A DNA stretch of 21,945 nucleotides from Anoxybacillus sp050480245 (GCA_050480245.1 JBCNEQ010000062.1), one strand, 5' to 3'; positions 1 through 7,268 are shown, counted from the first letter of the stretch. A program made the numbers and translations. Notes: generated by a model not told the origin, from the letters alone.

Positions 1-176
1 TTATGTGCAAGACACTAGCGCTACCCACCACGCTTGTTTAACCTTGCACGACAGAGGAACGGGCTGGAGAAGCACCCGAACGTGTCATGACATCTATAAC
101 GTAGGCTCTGTTTCAAGCCTTGGTCTGGTCAACATGGGGCTTACAAGCCCATGACTTTAGTCATTGGGTTGTTGAC
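1..176 (+). mobile_element. Right end of an IS200/IS605-family (TnpB-type) element, including likely omega-RNA scaffold
   Basis: The last ~40 bases carry the stem CCCATGAC-TTTA-GTCATTGGG (150-168), a hairpin characteristic of right ends of TnpB-bearing IS200/IS605 elements in Bacillaceae. Overlapping it is a second hairpin, CATGGGGCTT/AAGCCCATG (133-153, one bulged G), so the two stems compete for the same CCCATG. The element appears to end with GTTGAC at 171-176, because mrpB coding sequence begins immediately after. By family knowledge, the RNA from this end is the omega-RNA scaffold and the adjacent host bases are its guide. The transposase and TnpB genes would lie left of the window. Frame 2 is open from base 2 to 154 and could be a TnpB tail, but I cannot confirm that. 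The exact end point is inferred. Confidence 0.65.
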
Positions 177-591
177 TCTCCCCTATCGTTTCGATAATAA
201 TCATCGTCACGCCAATAACGACAAAATATACCCCTAAATCGAACAAGACAGCCGTATGAAGCGATGTATGATCAAGTAACGGCAAATGAACGTATTGATA
301 CGCATGCGTTAAAAACGGGCGGTCAAGAAACATGCTGCTCATGCCCGTTCCGACCGCAAACAACAATCCGATGGCGACAAGCCATTTATAATTAATCGGA
401 ATCATTTTACGAACCGTTTCAATGTCGAACGCCAAAAGCAACAACACGATCGCACCAGCAGTCATCAATCCCCCAATAAATCCACCGCCCGGATAATAAT
501 GACCCGCAAAAAACAGTTGAATCGAAAACAATACGATGATTGGTACGACGACAGCTGTGATTGTCCGCAAAATGACATCATTTCGCCTCAT
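157..591 (-). CDS. mrpB: Na+/H+ antiporter subunit MrpB, last residues replaced by IS sequence
   Basis: 144 aa, an MnhB-domain membrane protein of the multisubunit Mrp Na+(K+)/H+ antiporter. It has about four hydrophobic segments, with the family signature GHYYPGGGFIGGL near residues 26-38. The start at 591 gives MRRNDVIL and overlaps the mrpA stop by four bases (ATGA), showing translational coupling. The coding sequence matches the family until about IGE. The last residues, SQQPND, and the TAA stop come from the adjoining mobile element, so the native C-terminus is lost or changed. In the usual mrpABCDEFG order mrpC should start right after mrpB. Here the IS end occupies that position, so any mrpC-G must lie beyond the element or have no link to this operon's promoter. 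The C-terminal change is short and may be tolerated. Confidence 0.9.
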   Translation of the reverse strand: MRRNDVILRTITAVVVPIIVLFSIQLFFAGHYYPGGGFIGGLMTAGAIVLLLLAFDIETVRKMIPINYKWLVAIGLLFAVGTGMSSMFLDRPFLTHAYQYVHLPLLDHTSLHTAVLFDLGVYFVVIGVTMIIIETIGESQQPND

Positions 592-2972
592 TTTTCCTCC
601 TCCTTCGCGAGCCGCAATTTCACCATTGCGTAAATACCTAGAGCAGCAATCGCTAACACACATATTTCAAACAACGTATCAAAGCCACGGAAATCAACTA
701 AAATGACGTTCACCATATTTTTCCCGCCCGCTTTTTCATACGTATTGTCGACATAATATTGTGAAATCGAATCGAAATGCTTTCCGGCGTACGCCAAAAA
801 GGCAATGACGCTCATTGTCACGCCAACCGCAATCGAAATGAAGGCATTTCCTAAGTGAAAACCGACGCTTTCTTGCTTTTGGCTAAACTTTGGCAAATGA
901 TAAAAGCAAAGCAAGAAGAGCGCGACAGAAATCGTTTCGATCACAAGCTGCGTCAATGCTAAATCCGGGGCACGAAATAGCACGAAAAATAACGCGACCC
1001 CATAACCGACCGCCCCTAGTGAAACGATCGCTGTTAAACGCGATTTAGCAACAACTGTTGTCACTGTTGCAACGACCATGGCAACTGCCAATACGATTTC
1101 ATACACTCGCACAGACGCCAAATGACTTAAATCGATATGCCATTGTTTTTTCAAACCGACCGTAAACAGAAGCAAAGCAACACTCGCCGTAAAAATGTAC
1201 ACTAAATACGTGCGCATCGAGCCGGTCATAATGCGCGACATGAGCGACTGTGATCCCCTTTCCATCCAGACGAACGATTGATCGTAAAAAAAGTTAAGCG
1301 ACATCCGTTCGGATAAACGATAATATATTTTTTTCCATTTTGGAAACGTACGATATAGCACTAAACCAAATAATAATACGCCGATCGTCATAAACAACTC
1401 TGGCGTAAAGCCATGCCAATGAGAAATATACACATCAAGCGCTTCATTTGGTGCAAACAATCCATATAACACCGCATATACGGCCGGAGCTAATACGGAG
1501 TCGGACAATACGTTTGGCACAATGCCAATGACTACAACGAGCGACGCTAACACGATCGGTGCAACGAGCATGCCAAGCGGCGCTTCATGCGCTTCTTTTT
1601 CTAATAAATGTGGCTTGTACGTTCCAAAAAATGTTCGACTCACTAACAATACGCTGTATAAAAACGTAAAAATGCTCGCTACCCAAGCAACAACGGGTAA
1701 AATAACAGCCCATGCTTGTACGTCTTTTGCACGCAACATGGCGGTAAAAAACATTTCTTTACTTAAAAAACCGTTAAATGGTGGCAAGCCTGCCATCGAA
1801 AGCGAGCCGATCAATGCGATTGTAAACGTGATCGGCATGATCGTCATTAATCCGCCAAGCCGTCGAATGTCACGCGTCCCCGTTTCATGATCGACGATGC
1901 CGACAACCATAAATAAACTCCCTTTAAACGTCGCGTGGTTAAACAGATGGAAAATCGCTGCTAAAACTGCGACCATAAATAAATTTTCTTCCATCCAATC
2001 GTAATGAAACGCAAGCCCACCGACGCCTAAAAGCGATGTAATGAGCCCGAGCTGGCTGACAGTTGAGTAAGCTAAAATTGCTTTTAAATCGGTTTGTTTC
2101 GATGCTAAAAACGATGCCCAAAATAACGTTACAAGCCCGACGAGCGCAACTGTCCAAACCCAGACAGATGAAACCGCAAAAATCGGTGTCAAACGTGCAA
2201 TTAAATAAATTCCTGCTTTCACCATTGTGGCAGAATGCAAATAGGCGCTGACAGGCGTCGGCGCTTCCATCGCATCAGGCAACCAAATGTAAAACGGAAA
2301 TTGCGCTGATTTCGTAAAAGCACCAAACAAAATAAGGAAAAGTGCGGGGATAAAAAGCGGATGTTCCGTTAATGGTGTATGCATGAGCTCATGAATGTTA
2401 TACGTTCCACCTGCGATCGCAAGCGCAACAAATCCACCGAGCATAAGCAGTCCGCCAAACATCGTAATAAGCATCGATTTCTGCGCCCCATAGCGCGAAC
2501 GATCACGTTTATACCAATAAGCGATGAGCAAAAACGAAGAAATAGACGTCAGCTCCCAAAAGACGTATAGCGCAATGAGGTGATCGGATAACACGACCCC
2601 AAGCATTGCGCCCATAAATAAAAGCAAGTAGACGTAAAAGTTGCCAAGCTGTTCTTTTCCTTTTTGTAAGTAGTAAATGGAATATAGTACAACGAGCGAA
2701 CCGATTCCGGTAATCAATAGGGCAAACAACAAACTTAATCCATCGACATATGCGTCGAACGAAATGTCGAGCGACGGAATCCAAGGCATCGTTGCTCGAA
2801 CAACTTCATATTTGCGCACTTCGTCCATGTAAGACAAAAAATAAATGAATAGCGCGATAGGGAGTGGAAGAACAAACCATCCGACATGAAGCGAACGAAC
2901 AAATTTGTATAAAAGCGGAACAAGTATCGCCAACAAAAATGGCGCCAACATCGTCATATGTAATGTTGACAT
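588..2972 (-). CDS. mrpA: Na+/H+ antiporter subunit MrpA
   Basis: 794 aa, about the normal length for MrpA, the largest Mrp subunit and homologous to complex I NuoL. The N-terminal two-thirds is a proton-translocating Proton_antipo_M-type domain. It has the conserved FWELTS around Glu140 and the membrane lysine in AFTKSAQFPFYIWLPDA near residue 221. The C-terminal third carries the MrpA-specific extra helices related to MnhB/NuoJ, ending KLRLAKEEEK. The start ATG at 2972 (MSTLHMTMLAPFLL) follows AGAAGGGGG with a somewhat long spacer; internal ATGs at 2957 and 2951 are alternatives. It is the first gene of the Mrp transcript and is coupled to mrpB. The complex exports Na+ at alkaline pH and needs all of A-D (and normally E-G) to work in known Bacillus systems. 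Confidence 0.95.
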   Translation of the reverse strand: MSTLHMTMLAPFLLAILVPLLYKFVRSLHVGWFVLPLPIALFIYFLSYMDEVRKYEVVRATMPWIPSLDISFDAYVDGLSLLFALLITGIGSLVVLYSIYYLQKGKEQLGNFYVYLLLFMGAMLGVVLSDHLIALYVFWELTSISSFLLIAYWYKRDRSRYGAQKSMLITMFGGLLMLGGFVALAIAGGTYNIHELMHTPLTEHPLFIPALFLILFGAFTKSAQFPFYIWLPDAMEAPTPVSAYLHSATMVKAGIYLIARLTPIFAVSSVWVWTVALVGLVTLFWASFLASKQTDLKAILAYSTVSQLGLITSLLGVGGLAFHYDWMEENLFMVAVLAAIFHLFNHATFKGSLFMVVGIVDHETGTRDIRRLGGLMTIMPITFTIALIGSLSMAGLPPFNGFLSKEMFFTAMLRAKDVQAWAVILPVVAWVASIFTFLYSVLLVSRTFFGTYKPHLLEKEAHEAPLGMLVAPIVLASLVVVIGIVPNVLSDSVLAPAVYAVLYGLFAPNEALDVYISHWHGFTPELFMTIGVLLFGLVLYRTFPKWKKIYYRLSERMSLNFFYDQSFVWMERGSQSLMSRIMTGSMRTYLVYIFTASVALLLFTVGLKKQWHIDLSHLASVRVYEIVLAVAMVVATVTTVVAKSRLTAIVSLGAVGYGVALFFVLFRAPDLALTQLVIETISVALFLLCFYHLPKFSQKQESVGFHLGNAFISIAVGVTMSVIAFLAYAGKHFDSISQYYVDNTYEKAGGKNMVNVILVDFRGFDTLFEICVLAIAALGIYAMVKLRLAKEEEK

Positions 2973-3084
2973 AAAAAAATCAACCCCCTTCTAACATAAC
3001 AATCCTCTTTTTTATACGAGTCATATGTATAAAAAGTTTCATTTTTTTCACAATAAATGATAAAAGAAAGAAAGGAGTAACGCA

Positions 3085-3252
3085 ATGATTCTTTTCCTTA
3101 TGTTGACCATCATGATCGATAACTATGATACAGTGGAGAAAAAGATTGAGCCTTCCATTTACGCGACGGTAAACGAAAGGCATTATGAGCCGTTTCAACC
3201 GAGACAATACATTCGTAAAATCGAAAAGCATGAGGAAAAAACAAAAAAATAA
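3085..3252 (+). CDS. Small hypothetical protein, 55 aa
   Basis: ATG at 3085 is preceded by AAAGGAG at 3071-3077, an ideal ribosome binding site, and the ORF ends at TAA 3250-3252, just before a hairpin terminator. The protein begins with a short hydrophobic stretch (MILFLMLTIM) and continues into a charged, tyrosine-rich tail (NERHYEPFQPRQYIRKIEKH). I do not recognise the family. The hydrophobic start is too short for a certain membrane helix. It is divergent from mrpA, and the roughly 110-bp gap between them must hold both promoters. A small membrane-associated or peripheral protein is possible, but no function is claimed. Confidence 0.6.
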   Translation: MILFLMLTIMIDNYDTVEKKIEPSIYATVNERHYEPFQPRQYIRKIEKHEEKTKK

Positions 3253-3256
3253 AAAG

Positions 3257-3282
3257 AAAACACCCATTTAGCTAGGTGTTTT
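3257..3282. terminator. Hairpin terminator between convergent small genes
   Basis: AAAACACC (3257-3264) pairs with GGTGTTTT (3275-3282) around a 10-nt loop. It lies immediately after the plus-strand small ORF and overlaps the last codons and stop of the minus-strand yvrJ-like gene, so it can serve both directions. Confidence 0.65.
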
Positions 3283-3411
3283 CCATTGCTCGCCTAACGT
3301 GCGAATCGAGTCGATGATGGCATCTAATTTGCCTTCAATCCGATGCAGCAAATAAAACGTCACCGCAATCGGAAAACCGACATCGGAAAGAAGTGACAAA
3401 TATGCTTCCAT
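3268..3411 (-). CDS. YvrJ family small protein
   Basis: 47 aa: a short amphipathic or transmembrane segment (YLSLLSDVGFPIAVTFYLLHRIE) followed by a charged helix (GKLDAIIDSIRTLGE). This is the pattern of the YvrJ family, small proteins of unknown function encoded beside DUF1659 and DUF2922 genes in Bacillaceae. The start at 3411 (MEAYL) is preferred because GAAAGGG lies 8-9 nt upstream. An ATG three codons earlier (3420) directly abuts the ribosome binding site and is too close. It follows the DUF2922 gene on the same strand after a strong hairpin (3446-3470), which may reduce its expression. The function is unknown. Confidence 0.8.
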   Translation of the reverse strand: MEAYLSLLSDVGFPIAVTFYLLHRIEGKLDAIIDSIRTLGEQWKTPS

Positions 3412-3445
3412 CTTGCTCATCCCTTTCTATGTGATATACATAATA

Positions 3446-3470
3446 AGGTGCCCTTTACATGAGGGCACCT
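3446..3470 (-). terminator. Perfect 9-bp hairpin between DUF2922 and yvrJ-like genes
   Basis: AGGTGCCCT (3446-3454) and AGGGCACCT (3462-3470) form a perfect stem with a 7-nt loop, a few bases after the DUF2922 stop. The following minus-strand bases (TATTATG) are only weakly U-rich. It may therefore be an inefficient terminator or attenuator that sets yvrJ below its upstream partners. Confidence 0.6.
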
Positions 3471-3477
3471 AAACGGC

Positions 3478-3693
3478 TTACGCAAACGTCCATTGTGTCA
3501 CAGTTGTGTCAATGAGGCGCGCTCCCTTTTTCGCGATAAGATCGCCGCCGCTCGATGGAAAGACGTTTGCCGCAATGATCACGTCCATCACGTTAGCCAC
3601 TTGTGTTTCTGTCACATCGTCGCGCGGGGCATCAACGCTTAAGCGAACCGTCTTTCCTTCTTCATTCACAAACTGTAATTCAAGCGTTTTCAC
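3478..3693 (-). CDS. DUF2922 family protein
   Basis: 71 aa, starting at GTG (3693) with TAAGGAGGG seven bases upstream. The sequence KTLELQFVNEEGKTVRLSVDAPRDD followed by ANVFPSSGGDLIAKKGARLID is typical of DUF2922, a small beta-rich family of unknown function found with DUF1659 and YvrJ. The DUF1659 stop codon (3707-3709) overlaps this gene's ribosome binding site, so the two are almost certainly translated together. No signal peptide or membrane segment is present. Confidence 0.85.
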   Translation of the reverse strand: MKTLELQFVNEEGKTVRLSVDAPRDDVTETQVANVMDVIIAANVFPSSGGDLIAKKGARLIDTTVTQWTFA

Positions 3694-3706
3694 TTGTTAT
3701 CCCTCC

Positions 3707-3910
3707 TTATTCGCCTAATACATGCACATCGTTGCGATACACGTGAACGAGCGGAGCACTTTGCAAAGAGGCAAGCGCTTGGGCGACAGAGACGAGCGAG
3801 CTTTCCGTTGCGTTCGGTTTAATCGTATACGTTTTGTTTTTATATAGCGGTTTGCCCGTTTCTGTCACACCGACTTCAAACGTTAAGCGAAGTTGAGAAT
3901 GTTGAAGCAT
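3707..3910 (-). CDS. DUF1659 family protein
   Basis: 67 aa, first gene of the DUF1659-DUF2922-YvrJ set. The start ATG at 3910 has a strong AAAGGAGGGG upstream. The family pattern is visible: an N-terminal strand with SQLRLTFEVG, then GKPLYKNKTYTIKP and a central helix (SLVSVAQALASLQ). Family function is unknown. The conserved co-occurrence with DUF2922 suggests the two proteins act together, but that is inference. A promoter should lie in the 57-bp gap to the yodB-like gene, but I see no convincing one, so readthrough from that gene is possible. Confidence 0.85.
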   Translation of the reverse strand: MLQHSQLRLTFEVGVTETGKPLYKNKTYTIKPNATESSLVSVAQALASLQSAPLVHVYRNDVHVLGE

Positions 3911-3967
3911 GTCTCTCCCCTCCTTTCACTTATTACTATCGCAACGACGAGCGTAAAAGGTTAGGGA

Positions 3968-4276
3968 CTACATCCATTTTTCTGCCCATACTTGCACAGC
4001 TTCCATCACAATGTGCAAATCTTTGCCTTTTTCCGTCAATTCATATTCAATGCGGACAGGCTTTTCAGGATACACATGACGAACGACAATTTGTTCTTCT
4101 TCTAACTCTTTTAATCGTTCTGTTAACATTTTTTGGCTAATTTCTGGAATGCTTTCTGCTAAATCTTTAAACCGAAGCGGTCCGCGAAATAAAACGTGAA
4201 TAATAAGTCCATTCCATCGCTTCCCAAGCAGCTGAAACGCTGCTTCAATTTTCGGACAGACATGCGAATGTTCCAT
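3968..4276 (-). CDS. HxlR/DUF24-family thiol-based repressor, YodB-like
   Basis: 102 aa winged-helix regulator of the HxlR (DUF24) family. From the conserved CPKIEAAFQLLGKRWNGLIIHVL onward it closely resembles what I remember of B. subtilis YodB, which represses a nitroreductase and an azoreductase until quinones or diamide modify Cys6. Here the matching cysteine is Cys7. The ATG at 4276 is chosen over a TTG one codon upstream because AGGGTGA sits at better spacing. The protein stops at WAEKWM and lacks the C-terminal cysteines (Cys101, Cys108) of YodB. It is therefore a single-cysteine regulator, closer in that respect to CatR. It is divergent from the nitroreductase at 4393, the expected target. 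Confidence 0.85.
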   Translation of the reverse strand: MEHSHVCPKIEAAFQLLGKRWNGLIIHVLFRGPLRFKDLAESIPEISQKMLTERLKELEEEQIVVRHVYPEKPVRIEYELTEKGKDLHIVMEAVQVWAEKWM

Positions 4277-4300
4277 CAATAATCACCCTATACATGAAAT

Positions 4301-4330
4301 TTGACAAACCTATTGTAGTTAAATTAACAT
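4301..4330 (+). promoter_or_regulatory. Sigma-A promoter for the nitroreductase gene
   Basis: TTGACA (4301-4306) and TAACAT (4325-4330) are separated by 18 bp. The -35 is perfect and the -10 matches TATAAT at four of six positions. The predicted start near 4337 leaves a leader of about 55 nt to the ATG at 4393. Confidence 0.55.
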
Positions 4331-4338
4331 AAATATTG

Positions 4339-4355
4339 TTACTGATAAAAAGTAA
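4339..4355. promoter_or_regulatory. Candidate YodB-type operator
   Basis: TTACT and AGTAA (4339-4343 and 4351-4355) are inverted arms separated by 7 bp. They have the same TACT-N7-AGTA layout I recall for the YodB/CatR operator family. The site sits right at the predicted transcription start of the nitroreductase gene, where a bound repressor would block RNA polymerase. The site assignment is inference. Confidence 0.45.
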
Positions 4356-4392
4356 GTAAAGATATTTTTGTTTGTATAAAAGGAGGATATAT

Positions 4393-4995
4393 ATGCTTTC
4401 GGTTATTGAACAACGACAATCCGTTCGAAAATATGATCCAACTGCAACAATTTCGAAAGAACAATTAACGAAACTGTTACAGTTAGCAGGCAAGGCACCT
4501 TCTGCTTGGAATTTGCAACATTGGCATTTCGTCGTCATCTACGGAAAAGAAGCGCAACAAAAACTTCTCCCGATCGCTTACAATCAACAACAAATCGTTG
4601 ATGCGTCTGCCGTTGTTGCGGTGCTTGGTGACTTAGAAGCCAATAAAAAAACAGATGCGGTATATGATCCGCTTGTCGCAGAAGGGAAAATAACAAAAGA
4701 AGTGAAAGAAACACTCACAAAACAAATTGAACATGCGTATACAAACAAACAATATGCGCGCGATGCGGCTTTCACAAACGCATCATTGGCTGCGATGCAA
4801 TTCATGCTTGCGGCAAAAGCGGAAGGGTTTGATACGTGCGCCATCGGCGGCTTTGACACACAAGCATTTATGAAAGCATTCGACATCCCTCATCGCTACA
4901 TTCCGGTTATGCTCATTACGATCGGTAAAGCGAGCGCTCCTGCTCATCCGTCATATCGTTTACCAATTGACAAATTAACGACATGGGTAGAGTGA
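4393..4995 (+). CDS. Nitroreductase family flavoprotein, YodC/MhqN-like
   Basis: 200 aa, FMN-dependent NAD(P)H nitroreductase fold. The start at 4393 has AGGAGGA at 4381-4387. Family signatures are an RQSVRKYD flavin-phosphate-binding start, KAPSAWNLQHWHF (around residues 33-45), DTCAIGGFD, and a C-terminal YIPVMLITIGKASAPAHPS. The sequence closely resembles what I remember of B. subtilis YodC/MhqN, which is induced by quinones and diamide. It probably reduces quinones or nitroaromatics to less toxic products in the cytoplasm, but the substrate cannot be read from the sequence. The divergent YodB-like repressor and the dyad at its promoter support redox-stress induction. It ends at a strong bidirectional terminator. 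Confidence 0.9.
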   Translation: MLSVIEQRQSVRKYDPTATISKEQLTKLLQLAGKAPSAWNLQHWHFVVIYGKEAQQKLLPIAYNQQQIVDASAVVAVLGDLEANKKTDAVYDPLVAEGKITKEVKETLTKQIEHAYTNKQYARDAAFTNASLAAMQFMLAAKAEGFDTCAIGGFDTQAFMKAFDIPHRYIPVMLITIGKASAPAHPSYRLPIDKLTTWVE

Positions 4996-5029
4996 TAAAA
5001 ATGACCCGTTTTAAGACGGGTCATTTTTA
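4996..5029. terminator. Bidirectional intrinsic terminator
   Basis: TAAAAATGACCCG (4996-5008) pairs perfectly with CGGGTCATTTTTA (5017-5029). The stem is 13 bp with A/T tracts on both sides, placed between the convergent nitroreductase and sensor kinase genes. It overlaps the last codons of the kinase. Confidence 0.85.
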
Positions 5030-6267
5030 TAGCGTGGCAACGTGATATGCACCCGCGTTCCTTTGCCGACTTCGCTTTCGATTTGCATCGTGCCTTTATG
5101 TTCGTGAACAATTTTCATGCTTGTCGTTAAACCAAGCCCCATTCCTTTTTCTTTCAATGTATAAAACGGTTCGCCGATATGTTTTAAACGCTCTTGTTCA
5201 ATACCTTTTCCTGTATCTTCGACGATGACATACACGCAGTCAGCTTCATCTTTGGCGGAGATGGTGAGCGTTCCTCCTCTTGGCATCGCTTCTAATGCGT
5301 TTTTCACGACGTTCACAAACACTTGAATGAGTTCATTTTTATCCCCGAATACGACGGCGGACGTGCGCGGCTCGTATTTTAGTTGTACGTTTTGTAAAAT
5401 CGCTTCGTACGTAAACAGCCCGATGACATAGTCGATCACATCGTGCAAAGCGAGCGGTTTGTACGCTTTCATTTGCGGTTTAGCCAGCACGAGAAGCTGG
5501 CTGACGATTTGGTTGACACGTTCAATTTCATCTAACATAATTTGCACGAAACGTTCGTCTACTTCTTTCGTCTCTTTCATCATTTGTAAAAAGCCTTTAA
5601 TGGACGTTAACGGATTGCGAATTTCATGGGCGATGCCCGCTGCCAACTCTCCAATAACCGATAGCTTTTCTTTTTTCAACAACAGCTGCTCAGCAACTTT
5701 TTGTTGTGTAATGTCGCGTCCGATGACGACAAGCCCTTTGCGTTTGCCGTTTTCATGAAATAGTGGCACTTTAATGACGTCAAACGTTTTCATTTCACCG
5801 TTTGGCGTCGGAAACGACTCTTCTGCGCGCGTTACTGTTTTTGCTCGCCACGCCTCTTCATCAGAATCGATGCAATATAACAAAGCTTCGCGAAAATGAG
5901 GAGTGTATTCCGCAAGCTCGGCATCGGTTTTTCCTTTGTAATCGACGTGCTCAAGCCCGTACAGTTTTAAACCGAAATCGTTAACCCTTAACCAGCGGCC
6001 TTGTCCATCTTTAAATGATACGAAATCAGGCATCGCATGAATGAGCGTTAACAATTCTTTCTCGCTTTCGCTCATTTGCTTTAACTGGCGATGTTTTTTT
6101 AAAGCGATATACATAAATACCGCAGATAAAATAACAAAAAGTGCACCTTTGAACATCTGAACGTACAGTTTCATATGTGGTGGAATCGGTAACAGTTCTA
6201 CGTAAAAGTCTGTCAATACAATCCAAACGATACTTACGACAACATACAGGGAAACAGCGTATTTCAT
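5011..6267 (-). CDS. PAS-domain membrane sensor histidine kinase (sporulation-kinase-like)
   Basis: 418 aa. Two membrane helices (about residues 4-22 and 36-56) flank a very short outside loop, so the sensing is probably internal. A PAS domain follows (about 68-190, ending GLVVIGRDITQQ). The dimerisation domain has the H-box AHEIRNPLTSIKGF with phospho-acceptor His214. The HATPase_c domain has the N-box around Asn323 (VVKNALEAMP), the G1 box DTGKGI (351-356) and the G2 box GMGLGL (375-380). No response regulator gene lies next to it, as is usual for the Kin kinases that feed the Spo0F phosphorelay in Bacillus. That role is an inference from architecture. AAGGAAGG lies about 12 nt before the ATG, rather long spacing. 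It is downstream of and co-directional with the YueH-like gene. Confidence 0.85.
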   Translation of the reverse strand: MKYAVSLYVVVSIVWIVLTDFYVELLPIPPHMKLYVQMFKGALFVILSAVFMYIALKKHRQLKQMSESEKELLTLIHAMPDFVSFKDGQGRWLRVNDFGLKLYGLEHVDYKGKTDAELAEYTPHFREALLYCIDSDEEAWRAKTVTRAEESFPTPNGEMKTFDVIKVPLFHENGKRKGLVVIGRDITQQKVAEQLLLKKEKLSVIGELAAGIAHEIRNPLTSIKGFLQMMKETKEVDERFVQIMLDEIERVNQIVSQLLVLAKPQMKAYKPLALHDVIDYVIGLFTYEAILQNVQLKYEPRTSAVVFGDKNELIQVFVNVVKNALEAMPRGGTLTISAKDEADCVYVIVEDTGKGIEQERLKHIGEPFYTLKEKGMGLGLTTSMKIVHEHKGTMQIESEVGKGTRVHITLPRYKNDPS

Positions 6268-6285
6268 CTAGCAACGAAACCTTCC

Positions 6286-6528
6286 TTACATTTCCCTGAT
6301 CCATTGCGCTATCTTCGCCACAAGCGGCAAGACGTGCTCGTTCGCTAACACTTTTTCAAGCGATTGTTGTAGTCGCGATTCAATATCGACTAAATCGTCA
6401 TAAGTGACATGTATAGACCATTCTAAATAAGGAATGGCAACGATCATATATTGTTCTTTTTTGTTTTCATAAATGTACACATGTTGTTGGGTAGAATCTT
6501 GCTGAATGGATGTTTTTCGTATTTTCAT
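6286..6528 (-). CDS. Small protein resembling YueH family
   Basis: 80 aa. The sequence MKIRKTSIQ...HVYIYENKKEQYMIVAIPYLEWSI, followed by a helical tail, resembles the small YueH family of unknown function; this is from memory and tentative. The start at 6528 has GGAAAGG about 10 nt upstream. An ATG three codons earlier (6537) is closer to the ribosome binding site and also possible. Only 18 bp separate it from the sensor kinase, so the two may be co-transcribed from the promoter at 6556-6585. Confidence 0.6.
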   Translation of the reverse strand: MKIRKTSIQQDSTQQHVYIYENKKEQYMIVAIPYLEWSIHVTYDDLVDIESRLQQSLEKVLANEHVLPLVAKIAQWIREM

Positions 6529-6555
6529 CTTGCTCATGCCTTTCCATTTTTTATT

Positions 6556-6585
6556 ATTATAGCATAAAAAATTTCCATTGTTCAA
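6556..6585 (-). promoter_or_regulatory. Sigma-A-like promoter for the YueH-like gene and kinase
   Basis: On the minus strand, TTGAAC (6580-6585) and a perfect TATAAT (6556-6561) are 18 bp apart, about 28 bp before the start codon. Confidence 0.55.
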
Positions 6586-6669
6586 AACATTTTTTTGGCA
6601 AATACTTGATTTTCCGTCCGTTTTCTGCCCCATTTTTTACATTTCCTTAAGGCAAACGATGTATATGCG

Positions 6670-6683
6670 ACTAATAAATTAGT
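6670..6683. promoter_or_regulatory. Dyad upstream of the sigma factor gene
   Basis: ACTAAT and ATTAGT, two bp apart, form a near-perfect 14-bp palindrome about 100 bp before the sigma factor start. It could be an operator, but no regulator is suggested by the sequence. Confidence 0.3.
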
Positions 6684-6782
6684 TGTTTCCGCCTGTTTTA
6701 TTTTTCGCATAAACGAAGCCGTTTTGATAGGCTAAATGTACCGCGGAATAGCTGAGGGCGCGCCTTCAAGGAAGGAATGGCT

Positions 6783-7268
6783 ATGTCGTTTGAAACAATC
6801 GTCGACCAATATCGTCCGCTTATTTCTTATATGATTCGCAAGTTACATATTCGTCGCCATGTCGATGATTATGTGCAAATTGGTTTGATCGCGCTTTGGG
6901 AAGCGTATGAACGATACGATGAAACGAAAGGCTCATTTTGTTCGTTCGCTTTTAAAATGATTCGTTGGCGCATGGTATCGCAGTTGCGTCAAGAAACGAC
7001 AAACGTACACGTTCCGTTGCCCGATTCATATGTGCTAAAAGAAGATGTCGATTTTTTGGCCGACATCGTTTGGGAAGACGCGATGCAATACTTAACGCCG
7101 CGCGAGCGAATATGGCTCATTCGTCACGTGATCGAAGGAAAAACGTTGAAACAAATCGCTGCTGAAGAAGGCGTCACCGTCAGTGCCGTCAAACAATGGC
7201 GCATGTCGGCTGTAAAAAAGCTAAAACGGTACGTTAACTGCGAGGTTGGTCCATGTAGTAGTACATGA
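6783..7268 (+). CDS. Sigma-70 family RNA polymerase sigma factor (small, sigma2+sigma4 only)
   Basis: 161 aa with the start at 6783 (MSFETIVDQYRPLI), where AAGGAAGG has good spacing; the in-frame ATG at 6777 abuts the ribosome binding site. Region 2 spans about residues 3-72, with the DDYVQIGLIALWEAYERYD...GSFCSFAF pattern that contacts core and the -10 element. Region 4 spans about 104-150 (LTPRERIWLIRHVIEGKTLKQIAAEEGVTVSAVKQ) with a clear helix-turn-helix. No region 1.1 or 3 is present. I cannot assign it to a named B. subtilis factor, and no anti-sigma gene is adjacent. A 14-bp dyad (6670-6683) lies upstream. Its last 12 codons overlap the convergent gene at 7234. Confidence 0.85.
   Translation: MSFETIVDQYRPLISYMIRKLHIRRHVDDYVQIGLIALWEAYERYDETKGSFCSFAFKMIRWRMVSQLRQETTNVHVPLPDSYVLKEDVDFLADIVWEDAMQYLTPRERIWLIRHVIEGKTLKQIAAEEGVTVSAVKQWRMSAVKKLKRYVNCEVGPCSST

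Noticed and set aside
1522..2570. Plus-strand and alternate-frame ORFs inside mrpA
   Set aside because: They lie inside a full-length, well-conserved membrane protein gene, without ribosome binding sites.
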